Of a DNA stretch of 64,000 nt, positions 56,066-64,000 are shown piece after piece (the stretch's first letter is position 1; every line of letters starts with the position of its first letter). The translations under genes were made by a program, and so were the position numbers. This stretch comes from Azorinus chamasolen (taxonomy: Eukaryota; Mollusca; Bivalvia; Cardiida; Solecurtidae). The notes beneath the pieces were generated by a model. That model was not told where the DNA came from, searched no databases, and saw only the letters and a list, made by a program, of their open reading frames with translations. Where the stretch lies: positions 29,467,078 through 29,531,077 of the forward strand of contig OY755252.1 of assembly GCA_963576725.1 (NCBI GenBank). The letters run 5' to 3'.

Positions 56066-58030
56066 ATAAACAATAAAAGTACAAAACTGAGTCATGCAGG
56101 AAACACCACATACAGAACAAACACTCGCCCGAACAGCAACACAAGGAAACAGCAAATGTACATAACTAGAAAAAAACAACAACAGACGCACAAAGACAAA
56201 ACAAACATACACTAGGAGGAAGATGGAAATATCGCCTTGGAACGGTCAGTGACAAAAGTCACTGGGGAGGGGGTTAAACAGGTTTATGGGCGCCCAACCT
56301 CACTCGTATTCCATCCCCACCTTAAAAGACAAACAGTGTAAATAAACATATCCCCTCTCCGACTAATCTACAACAACCGCGATGGCAAATACAATGGTAA
56401 AGTGCATGTATAAGGAAAAAACATTTAATTGAACATACTGTATCCACCTATCGCTAGTGTACTCAATGATTGAGCTGCAAAATGTAACTGTAGAAAAGTA
56501 ATAAAGGGTACGACAAAAATGAAATAGTACAGATATCCGACGTTCTCCTTCCATTTCTGGATTTAAGAGGTCGCCTTCATAGAGTACTAAACCTTTCTTG
56601 TCGGTGTACATGCAAAGAGGCCAGCGTGATTGCCAACTGTAAAAGGGATCACACCAAACATGCAGTATGTTGTAGTACTACAGGATCATATCCCTTTTTA
56701 ATGAATTGTTTAACACAGTGGATGAACAAAGTGAGAAAATGGGTATGTCCAATAATTTTACGAAGCTTGTAAATCACATCACCATAAAATTCAGGATGTG
56801 AAATACCGTGTCGAAGCAGCACCATGATATTACATTGGTGCTTGCCAATAAGCGAGAGATTTCGAAAGTAAAATTTAGAGAAAGTTGTTCGTAGTTTATG
56901 GTATCTATATCCTTGCTTAAGCAGCTTTTCAGTTAAAATGAGATTTCGACTGTAAAATTCGTCAATAGATGAACAAGCTCTAGCAAAACGAATAAGTTGA
57001 GATATATAAACCCCGTAAGATGGAGCACCGGGAACATCCCCGTCAAGATGAGGAAAATTTACAATATTAAAATCAAAATCATCTCTTTTGTCATATATTT
57101 TAGAAGAAATCATACCATTATTAATTTTAAGGTCTAGATCAAGAAACGCTGCACAATTGTCGTACTGGTTAGCTGTATTCAATTTGAGTTCTTTAGGATA
57201 GATTGTAGGAATCAGAGCATCAAAGAAAGGGTTATCTAAAATAGAAATATCATTCAAATATCGACAAGTTTCATTGAAGGTTTTTATAACATCTTCTTGT
57301 GATTGAGGATTCAAACACAACATGAAATCTCTCTCATAGCAGTACAAAATCAAATCTGCGACAAGTGGTGCATAATTTGTACCCATAGGAATACCAATCA
57401 CCTGACGGTATATAGCATTCGCATAATGTACAAATATGTTATCCAAACGAAAGGTAAGTGCTTCGCAAACTTCTGAGCAAGTCCAATTGGTGTAATATTG
57501 CATTTGCTCGTCAGTAAAGAAAGCTTTTTTAGCATTACATGCCAAGAATGATTTTTGTCCCGTGCAAATACTTTCTGGATTAAGTTAGTAAGCTTATCAT
57601 TCATTAAAATATGAGGAAGATTTGTGTACAGAGTAAAAAAATCGTACGTGCTTACAGTGGATGCAAGATACCTTTTGTTCTTAAGTTTGTTTAAGACTTC
57701 TGAATGGTTCTTAATAGACCAGAAGATATTTATTCCAGAATTTTCATAAGTCTTATCACAGTAGAATTTTACATGTTCCTTTACCTTCGTTAAACAAGAA
57801 GTCAAACGTATAGACAATTTAGTAGTTGTACACGAACTAGAATTTGCAATGAAACGCGCTTTATATGGTTTTTTATGTAGTTTTGGTAACCAATACATTG
57901 TAGGAAGTTTATGTTCCGTAATTTTAATCTCGGTTCCAAATTGTTCACACTTTTTGACGTGGTCTGAAATGATGGTCTTTTCGTCAGTGGTAACTGAAAT
58001 GTATGACTTGGTAATAACCCTTTACCCAAT
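56066..58030 (-). mobile_element. PLE2: best-preserved Penelope-like copy
   Basis: On the minus strand an RT ORF (58030 to 56649) is followed by a tail of about 580 bp ending in CCTGCATGACTCAGTTTTGTACTTTT. It is truncated at the 5' end near 58030. No telomere repeat is seen at this truncation. It is inserted in LINE-D. Confidence 0.85.
56640..58025 (-). pseudogene. PLE2 reverse transcriptase
   Basis: RT of Penelope-like style. LPTMYWLPKLHKKPYKARF is the template-binding motif, STYDFFTLYTNLPH is motif A, and YRQVIGIPMGTNYAPLVADL is motif B. CRYLNDI is motif C, with Asn in place of the first catalytic Asp. The conserved GVYISQLIRFARACS...KQGYRYHKLRTTFSKFYFR thumb follows. Two long frames overlap (57398-57898 and 56649-57545), so one frameshift separates motif A from motif B. 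No GIY-YIG endonuclease follows the RT; an N-terminal one cannot be ruled out because the 5' end is missing. Confidence 0.8.
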
Positions 58031-58439
58031 AGCCAAACCTCCAAACCCTTATCTTACACCGATATAGGTAAGCCTTATCCGATAATCAATAACCAATATC
58101 CATGTGGTAAGTGTAACACACTCTCACCAATACAGTTTACTGAAAATATTGGAAAAATTAGTTTTAATCTGACAGCTGTCCTTTTCAATCCCATATAAAT
58201 GCATTTATGTTTACCATTATCATAATAGTGTTAATAAAAAGATTTTAGGAAATTAAATTCTCTTTTTGATGGTGAATTTTTCATGCAATTTGAAGTATGT
58301 ATAAGCATAATACACGGGGATAAAACGAGGCAAGTCAATATATCTTCAGAACTTTATTATAATTGACCTTAAAATCTCAGCTAAATATGTTCGGAACAGT
58401 AATCTATCGCCTGCTATTCAAAATGAAATATAATTTCCA

Positions 58440-58810
58440 AACAGGCTTGATCCAGATCAGAGCTGAGTAAATAATTCGTATATTCATTCAGCGCGGACCC
58501 AGATCATACAGCGAGTAACTCAGCGCCGGTTCGGGATCCACGCTTGGATCGATATCAGACGCTGAGAGACTCATTTCAGCCATTAAGGTTAGATCCAGAT
58601 CAGAAGTTGAGTATGATGTCTGATCTGGATCTAGATCCAAACACTGATTTAGATCAGATTCTGAGTAACTCGGCACCGGACTTGGGTCCAAAATTTATCG
58701 TATTAGATTCTGGGTAACTGTGTGTCTGATCTGAATCCAATTATAGATCCTGATTAGATGTTGAGTTTTCCGGTGCCTGATCTGGATCTAAAGTATTGAA
58801 CCCGTCCAGG
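58440..58810. repeat. Degenerate GATCTGGATC repeat cluster
   Basis: At least seven occurrences of GATC(C/T)(A/G)GATCA or its complement, in both orientations, with shared flanks GAGTAACTCGGCACCGG / CCGGTGCC. It is related by its core to the hairpins at 6710, 59117 and 59412. Confidence 0.65.
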
Positions 58811-59116
58811 TTAAGGCCTGGCTACAAAACGAATGCCGCCACCAGAAAAAAAAATAATCGGAAGACAAATTTCATCTGCATGTTCACTAAACTAAATGAA
58901 ATCATAAAATTCCGACACATATAAATTATGCTATTTATTGTTCTTTGAAACATTTTCCATTTTTATAATGCATTTGAGCCGGGCACAAGGAAAATGGAGA
59001 ATGCGTTGCATTTCAAACATTGTAGACTCAGATCAGCTGCATCTCACACGCATCATCTGCTTCACACTGTTTGAAAATCACCAGAATATATGCATAATTT
59101 ATTCATGTGGCCAAGC

Positions 59117-59183
59117 AAACAGTGTAGATCCTGACCAGATGCCGCATGATAAAAGCGGCTGCTGATCTGGGACTACACTGTTT
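59117..59183. repeat. Foldback hairpin with 29-bp arms
   Basis: Arms 59117-59145 and 59155-59183 pair with about six mismatches around a 9-nt loop. Each arm begins AAACAGTGTAG and ends at GCCGC next to the loop. Confidence 0.8.
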
Positions 59184-59411
59184 ACAATCTCCCAACCCAC
59201 TTTTCCTGATATCTGTCTCATTTGCATTTATTATGCATTAGTCGAGATTAAGAATAATTCCTGATCTGAGTCTACACAAATTCATTTTTTTGCATTATGG
59301 TATATTTATTAAATTAATTTTGATGTAGATGAGACGCCACGTAGCTTTTCATTTCATCCAGATCTAAACTGAATGGCGCTTATGAACGAATTATTCGTTT
59401 TATATCAATTC

Positions 59412-59470
59412 AGACAGTTTGGATCTCGATAAAAAATATCTGCGTCCACACGAGATCCTTACTGTTTGAC
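59412..59470. repeat. Foldback hairpin, third copy of the family
   Basis: The left arm AGACAGTTTGGATCTCG and the right arm CGAGATCCTTACTGTTTG pair over about 17 bp around a 22-nt loop. The outer motif is shared with 6710. Confidence 0.65.
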
Positions 59471-60249
59471 ATTTATGAATGAATTCCCAGACATGATTCG
59501 TTTGAATGGTTAAATAGGTTGATTAGCTAAGTTATTTGATTGATATTGCTATCTGCCCTCTAATCGGATTATACTTACAAAAGTTTTATTGCCCGATTTC
59601 CGCCGGTGTGTTTTGAGGTTGACAACGGGTTCCCCATGTGTTATTTTAGCCCCAAGGCAAGTCGCGCGTGATTTATGGAGTTCCGAATAGTCATTGGTCA
59701 ATTATATTTAACATATTTATATTTAGAATTTGACCTTGGCGACAGTGGAAAATTTTCGTGTGATCATTCGTACTTTCCTAATAATGACGAATAGTATTAT
59801 ACCCATGTCTTACGATGATCACCGAACATATAAAAAGAATATACCACTCGACTTCAGCCTCGTTTTTTTGCAAATTTTTTCTGTAGTAACACTATTATTA
59901 GATTTGGGATTTCAGAAGATATATTAACACACTTTAAATATGTAGACACCCAGATAAAGAAATTTAACTAGAAAATTGAGATATTAGTAGGTAAGTATTG
60001 GACTCGCTCAAACCCGCTTATACACGGTAATGGATAGACCCGCGCATACCCGCTTCTATCAGAGAATAAGCAAAGTCGCGTTATCTCGATTCTATCAGGT
60101 GATAAGCAAACTCGCGATTTCTCGCGCGTATAAGGTAAAGGGTTAATAATTTCCTGCTTCAAGACATCGATATAATGTAATCGTCAAATAATAATCACAT
60201 TATTCGATGCCTTATCAGCAGGAACAAAAACGTATTTTGAATGGAAATC

Positions 60250-61062
60250 CTGTAAATGGAAAAGTAGTAAATGGAAAAGTAGTAAAGTCAAGCAGGCAAA
60301 GCCACATGCAAGAAGCAACCACCACCAAAACACCGATAGACAGCATCACACACACACACACACACACAACCACACACCCAAACGCACACACACACACACA
60401 CACACGAAATGAACACAGAAAACACCAAAAGACACACAAGAACCAAGGACAAATGTTCCACACATGAACAAATCAGAAGCACAAAGACGCAAGGCAAACA
60501 AAAGGAAGGGTGACAAAGAGAGTACCGCCTTGGCACGGTCAGCAGCAAAAATACCACTGGGGGTTTAAACCGGTTTACGGACGTCCTAACCTCACACTTC
60601 TCTCAAAGTCACCCTAGCTTTACAAATATCGTAAATAAAGGTATCCCCGCTGGACTTACCCACAACATAGACGACGGTGAACACAGGACAGCATGTAAAA
60701 CATAGCATAATAACTGTGACAATCCGTCAAATATGTACTCAATGACTTTGCTGAAGTCAGAGCACCTGCAGGTAAGCCGTTAAGGGCACGACAGGGGAAA
60801 AATAATACATGAGTCTGGTAAGCTCCTCCTGTATCCAAGTTTAAGAGTATACCATCATAGAGTACTACCCTCGGCCTGTCATCGCGCAAGCAAAGAGGGA
60901 AGCGTAGCTACCGACTGTAAAAGGGTCGATAACCAAACATGCAGTGTGTTGCAATATAATAGGATCATAACCTTTCTTTTTAAATGTTTTAATGCGTTTT
61001 ATAAACAAATCATGAAAATGGATATGATCCCGAATTTTCCTAAGTTTGTAGATAACATCCAA
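60250..61062 (-). mobile_element. PLE1 copy, truncated by pearl-like element H
   Basis: The + strand starts with a doubled GTAAATGGAAAAGTA phrase. It continues with the PLE1 tail (ACAC microsatellite, ACCACTGGGGGTTTAAACCGGTTTACGG, AATAAAGGTATCCCC) and the RT C-terminal coding end (60865-61062). It is almost identical to unit A (13494-14270), so it is a recent copy. The break at 61062 is next to the left region of the pearl-like element. Confidence 0.85.
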
Positions 61063-61064
61063 TC

Positions 61065-62260
61065 ATTCGAAACTAGAATTTATTTTTGAGAAAAACACAT
61101 GTCTCCCCCGGTACCCCTCCCCCGTACCCATAAGAGGAATGAACGTTGTAACCACGATATACATACATACATATAGATTGGTTGTGCATCACATACAGAT
61201 TGGTTATCTGTAAACTTTTGTAGACATCTATAAACACTAGTTTTCCCTATAGATTTCATAATTGAAAAAGAAAGAACTTCTGTCAAAATTGTTTCAGCCC
61301 ATATTCCAATCCACATGACCATCCTCACATAATTATAGCTGGTTCATATGTAAACGTTTGAATGAAAACTCTTACATAGTATAGGAGGAGTTAGCTGCAC
61401 AAGACTGTTTCGCTATTACTCTATATAAGGACAAACTCCAAAGGGTCATTACTTCTGTCAAAATTGTTGCAGCCAAAAGTCCGAACCACATGACCATCCT
61501 CACATATAACTTGTTCATAAGTAAAAGTATGAAGGAAATCCCTCAAAAACACATATAGCTGGTTCATATGTTTAAAGTTTGATGTAAATCCCTCAAATAG
61601 TGTAGGAGTTAGCTGCACAAGAATGTTTCGCTATATATTCTATACAATGAAAAATCGAATTGGCGCACACGATTTGTTCGCTATAAGGAAAAGCTACAAA
61701 GGACTATAACGTCTGTCAAAATTGTTGCAGCCAAAATTTCAAACCACATCACATCCTCACAAATAGCTGGTTCATATGTAAAAGTTTGAAGGAAATCCCT
61801 CTAATTAGCTGGAGTTAGCTGCACAAAATGTTTTCGATATATATTCTATATAAGGAAAAATACAAAGGGCCATAACTTCTGTCAAAATTGTTGCAGCCAA
61901 AATTCCAAACCACATGACCATCCTCACATATAGTTGATTCGTATGTAAATGTTTGAAGGAAATCCCTCTAATTGTGTAGGAGTAGTTAGCGGCACAATAA
62001 CTTTAACAGACAGCACAAGATTGTTTCGCTATATATTCTATATAAGGAAAATCGAGTTGGCGCACAATATTTATGCGCTATAAGGAAAACTTACAAAGGA
62101 CCATAACTAGCTGATTCATATGTAAAGGTTTGAAGGAAATCCCTCCAATGGTTTAGGAGGAGTTAGCTGCACAGACAGACGGACAGACAGACAGACAGAC
62201 AGAAAGCACAACATCAATATGTCTCCTTCCCCTAAAGGGGGGAGATATAATAATGACTTC
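61065..62260 (+). mobile_element. Pearl-like element H
   Basis: The left end has CACATGTCTCCCCC. Core units share CATAACTTCTGTCAAAATTGTTGCAGCCAAAATTCCAAACCACATGACCATCCTCACATATAGCTGGTTCATATGTAAAAGTTTGAAGGAAATCCCTC, then TAGGAG-AGTTAGCTGCACAA and GTTTCGCTATATATTCTATATAAGGAAAA. The right end is (GACAGACG)n at 62170-62200 followed by the TCTCCTTCCCCTAAAGGGGGGAGATATAAT hairpin. Confidence 0.8.
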
Positions 62261-63452
62261 GGACTAACTGTCATTTGTGAGATTTGGTTTTGAATTCGTC
62301 ATTTTCCTTGATTTGAGACGAATAATAAACCAGAAATCATTCCGGCAAATAGAAAATGACTCATAAAAGTCCACACGAAACCAGAAGCACAAACTGTGTG
62401 CACGATCAACATACATATATGACCTCCGAATCGGTTCCTATAAAGGTCCTAACCTGTTCAAAGAGTGCGAAAGGCAGTCATACAAGGCACTCAACACACA
62501 ATAGGCACAACACCCAAACATCGCAGACTGCATTTCAAAGAGTTTATGATAAGAATAAAGTTTCATTTTTTACTTAAATGTGTAAATAGTCTCCTTTCAT
62601 AAACTCTTCAAGTACATATTCTAAAATTCTTCTGATCCTTCGAGATCATGAATTTCAGTACTTCTTGTTCTGAAAATTGAATACCGCTTAAGCCGGTGCT
62701 AGGGGCGTGAGCAGTGTTGCACTTTCAATTACTGTTCATGAACAGACTCAATAAAACCGAGTCTGCAATTTTCTCTTTTCGTGTTGCAATCTTTGCTCTC
62801 GGGGGACCACCTCCCTTCAGAGTTTACTTTCAAAATGTTGCATAAAATAGTTTTTGTCGTATATTGAAACGCCGTTAGTATTCAGATCCCTCCCGCCTAA
62901 ACATTTCAACAAATCGACAATGCTAGCACTATTCAGTCAAACGCGTACAAACGGTTTGATATTTTTTATTGTCTTAATTATTTAAATAGCAATGGAACGT
63001 TATTTAAACTATTTTTCAATACTAGTTTACAACACACATGGGCGGTATTACTACGCGAAAGTTGCCAAACCTATCCTTAGTCTAGAATTTTATGTTATAG
63101 GGATTTACATATCGCCATCATGTTTAATAAAGCACGAGAGGCTTGTAAAATTAATGTCTCCGATAAAACGTACATACCTACATATATGTACCTGTGTGTG
63201 TTGGTGCGGTTTGTCGTGTGACAACTTCTGTCTGACTTCCATTCTATTTCTAAATTAACACAACATTTCTAGAAACCTTATCAGTTCGTTTTCACTTTTT
63301 AATCATAATGATAAAATTGCCTTTGCAAGTGTTACTCGATGTCGTAAAACTCTATGAGTAGGTTAACATAATGTTATCGACCATAACATTTCACATGTAT
63401 TTTTGCCTGTATCATTTCATAATGTGTGTTTATTTCATATGTATTTTATTAG
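62261..63452. other. Intron sequence before kinase exon 8
   Basis: Holds one REP290 fragment; the frames at 62356-62577 and 62992-63258 have no recognisable domain. Confidence 0.5.
62630..62825 (-). mobile_element. REP290 fragment
   Basis: Starts CTTCTGATCCTTCGAGATCATGAATTTC, carries the GAGTCTG hairpin, and ends CACCTCCCTTCAGAGTTT. It matches the 23719-23910 fragment closely. Confidence 0.8.
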
Positions 63453-63667
63453 AAAGCCTTATGTGCACGGTGACATAACATCACACAACATAGTGTTGGA
63501 TGTCAATGACAACATGAAACTCCTGGACTTTGGGTTATCAAAGGAAATGAAAGGATACAGTCGCGATTTGACAAGACCACCCAGTTGTGATTATGGCACT
63601 GATGGATACAGAGCAACATCCAGTTCAAGTTTTTCGACAAAGACTGACATTTTTAGCTATGGTGTCG
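63453..63667 (+). CDS. Kinase gene exon 8 (catalytic loop, DFG, activation segment)
   Basis: The acceptor is GTATTTTATTAG and the donor GTACGG at 63668. It encodes YVHGDITSHNIVLD (catalytic Asp257, Thr259 in place of the usual Lys, Asn262), LLDFGLSKEM, GTDGYRATSSSSF where an APE motif is expected, and TDIFSYGV. Reading on past the donor gives a stop at 63700; splicing to 63904 instead restores the helix alpha-F sequence, so the internal donor is preferred. Confidence 0.85.
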
Positions 63668-63903
63668 GTACGGTTGTAAATGAATTAGCCTTTGAAGTTT
63701 AACTAATATAAAACTAGCATGAACCGTGTATTGATCTTTGATTAAAAAAAACGGCTCAAACGTGTATACCGTTCTTAAGAATTTTGCCCATTTGCCACTA
63801 AATTATAAACTATTTATATTATATTAAATATAAAACATTGGCTACAATTCTAGTCACGTTCGCAACATAATTCGTTAAATACCATCTCGTATTACATTTA
63901 TAG

Positions 63904-64000
63904 TTGGGCTAGAACTTATTAGCGGACAGCCACCGATTGGAGACCATGGCAAATATCTACATCAGGAAACCAATTTTCTTCGCCGCCGAAAACCCCAAAT
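63904..64000 (+). CDS. Kinase gene exon 9 (C-lobe; continues past window)
   Basis: The acceptor is CATTTATAG. Two entry bases complete Val322, giving VGLELISGQPPIGDHGKYLHQE..., the usual alpha-F/alpha-G continuation in IRAK and receptor-like kinases. The frame is open to the window end. Confidence 0.75.

Larger units (their letters stand above)
58031..60249. other. Intron region rich in GATC-containing repeats and hairpins
   Basis: 58440-58810 is built from degenerate units around GATCCAGATCAGA-TTGAGTAACTC and its complement. Two clear hairpins follow (59117 and 59412). No coding signal: the Asp/Ser-rich frame at 58488-58691 is a product of the repeat. 60000-60130 repeats GATAAGCAAA-TCGCG phrases. 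Confidence 0.6.
16613..64000 (+). other. Multi-exon gene for an IRAK/Pelle/RLK-like protein kinase (continues past window)
   Basis: Nine exons (16613-16762, 17751-17805, 18197-18230, 25123-25292, 25721-25806, 29920-29993, 46456-46635, 63453-63667, 63904-64000+) join with AG/GT borders and consistent phases at all eight junctions. The product so far is about 353 residues. Residues 1-120 are polar and Ser/Asp/Thr-rich with no death domain visible. The kinase domain follows: glycine loop LAKGAFGTAYL (126-136), Lys149 in VIKK, alpha-C Glu166, hinge YYVMPYMEHEDLY, HGDITSHN (255-262), DFG (275-277), GTDGYRA (298-304), and DIFSYGVVGLELISGQPP in lobe C. HGDI and the GLELISGQPP block are typical of IRAK/Pelle and receptor-like kinases. 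The catalytic-loop Lys is Thr259 and the APE Glu is missing. Introns contain most of the transposons in the window. The exon chain was found by eye; 5' exons and the true start remain open. Confidence 0.85.

Noticed and set aside
58000..58060. Telomere-like C-rich run at the 5' truncation of the PLE2 copy
   Set aside because: The sequence (ACCCTTTACCC...AAACCCTTA) is not a regular CCCTAA repeat and has the opposite polarity to that expected.
58488..58691. Asp/Ser/Pro-rich frame with repeating DLD-x-D units
   Set aside because: It is the translation of the degenerate GATCTGGATC repeat cluster and not a calcium-binding protein.
63668..63702. Kinase ending at the stop at 63700 (unspliced reading)
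   Set aside because: It would remove the C-lobe. The donor at 63668 and acceptor at 63903 join in phase to a normal alpha-F/G sequence.
1..64000. tRNA or rRNA genes
   Set aside because: No cloverleaf with matching A and B boxes and no rRNA-like conserved blocks were seen by eye; a tRNA covariance search would be decisive.

Overview
This is eukaryotic, AT-rich, intron- and transposon-dense DNA. The mixture of repeats points to a bivalve mollusc. There are about eight pearl-type elements with tandem core repeats, GACA/GACG runs and terminal hairpins. There are also Penelope-like, L1/Tx1-type and CR1/L2-type retroelements, a Gmr1-like Ty3/Gypsy element, and TA-flanked mini-transposons. The species cannot be told from the window, and no prokaryotic features are seen.

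Host gene. One protein-coding gene can be assembled on the + strand from nine short exons between 16613 and the window end: 16613-16762, 17751-17805, 18197-18230, 25123-25292, 25721-25806, 29920-29993, 46456-46635, 63453-63667 and 63904-64000+. All eight junctions have AG/GT borders and matching phases. Joined, they give about 353 residues: a short polar N-terminal region and most of a protein kinase domain of IRAK/Pelle/receptor-like (TKL) type. The catalytic-loop lysine is a threonine and the APE motif is lost, so it may be a weak kinase or pseudokinase. Its introns reach 16-17 kb and hold almost all the transposons described below.

Region by region. 1-16.6 kb is intergenic: a LINE (1.55-4.2 kb, minus) whose reverse transcriptase has been deleted in frame, two pearl-like arrays (10.1-12.9 kb), and a tandem pair of Penelope-like fragments joined through TTAGGG telomere repeats (13.5-15.8 kb). 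16.6-25 kb holds the first four exons, a decayed LINE (18.9-22.8 kb, minus) and several copies of a 290-bp interspersed repeat. 25-30 kb holds exons 5 and 6, a strong 33-bp-arm hairpin and two more pearl-like arrays. 30-46 kb is one large intron with a LINE relic, a Ty3/Gypsy element in protease-integrase-RT order (32.4-36.6 kb, minus), a decayed Polinton-type capsid gene, and tandem Penelope-like copies. 46-63 kb is another large intron with two CR1/L2-like LINEs, a Tx1-like LINE insertion with a 14-bp target duplication, the best-preserved Penelope-like RT (56.1-58.0 kb, minus), GATC-rich hairpins and one more pearl-like array. The last two kinase exons close the window.

Apart from the kinase, almost every open frame is transposon-derived or lies in simple repeats. 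Most transposon genes carry stops, frameshifts or truncations; the exceptions are two ORF1 frames and a few partial ORFs.
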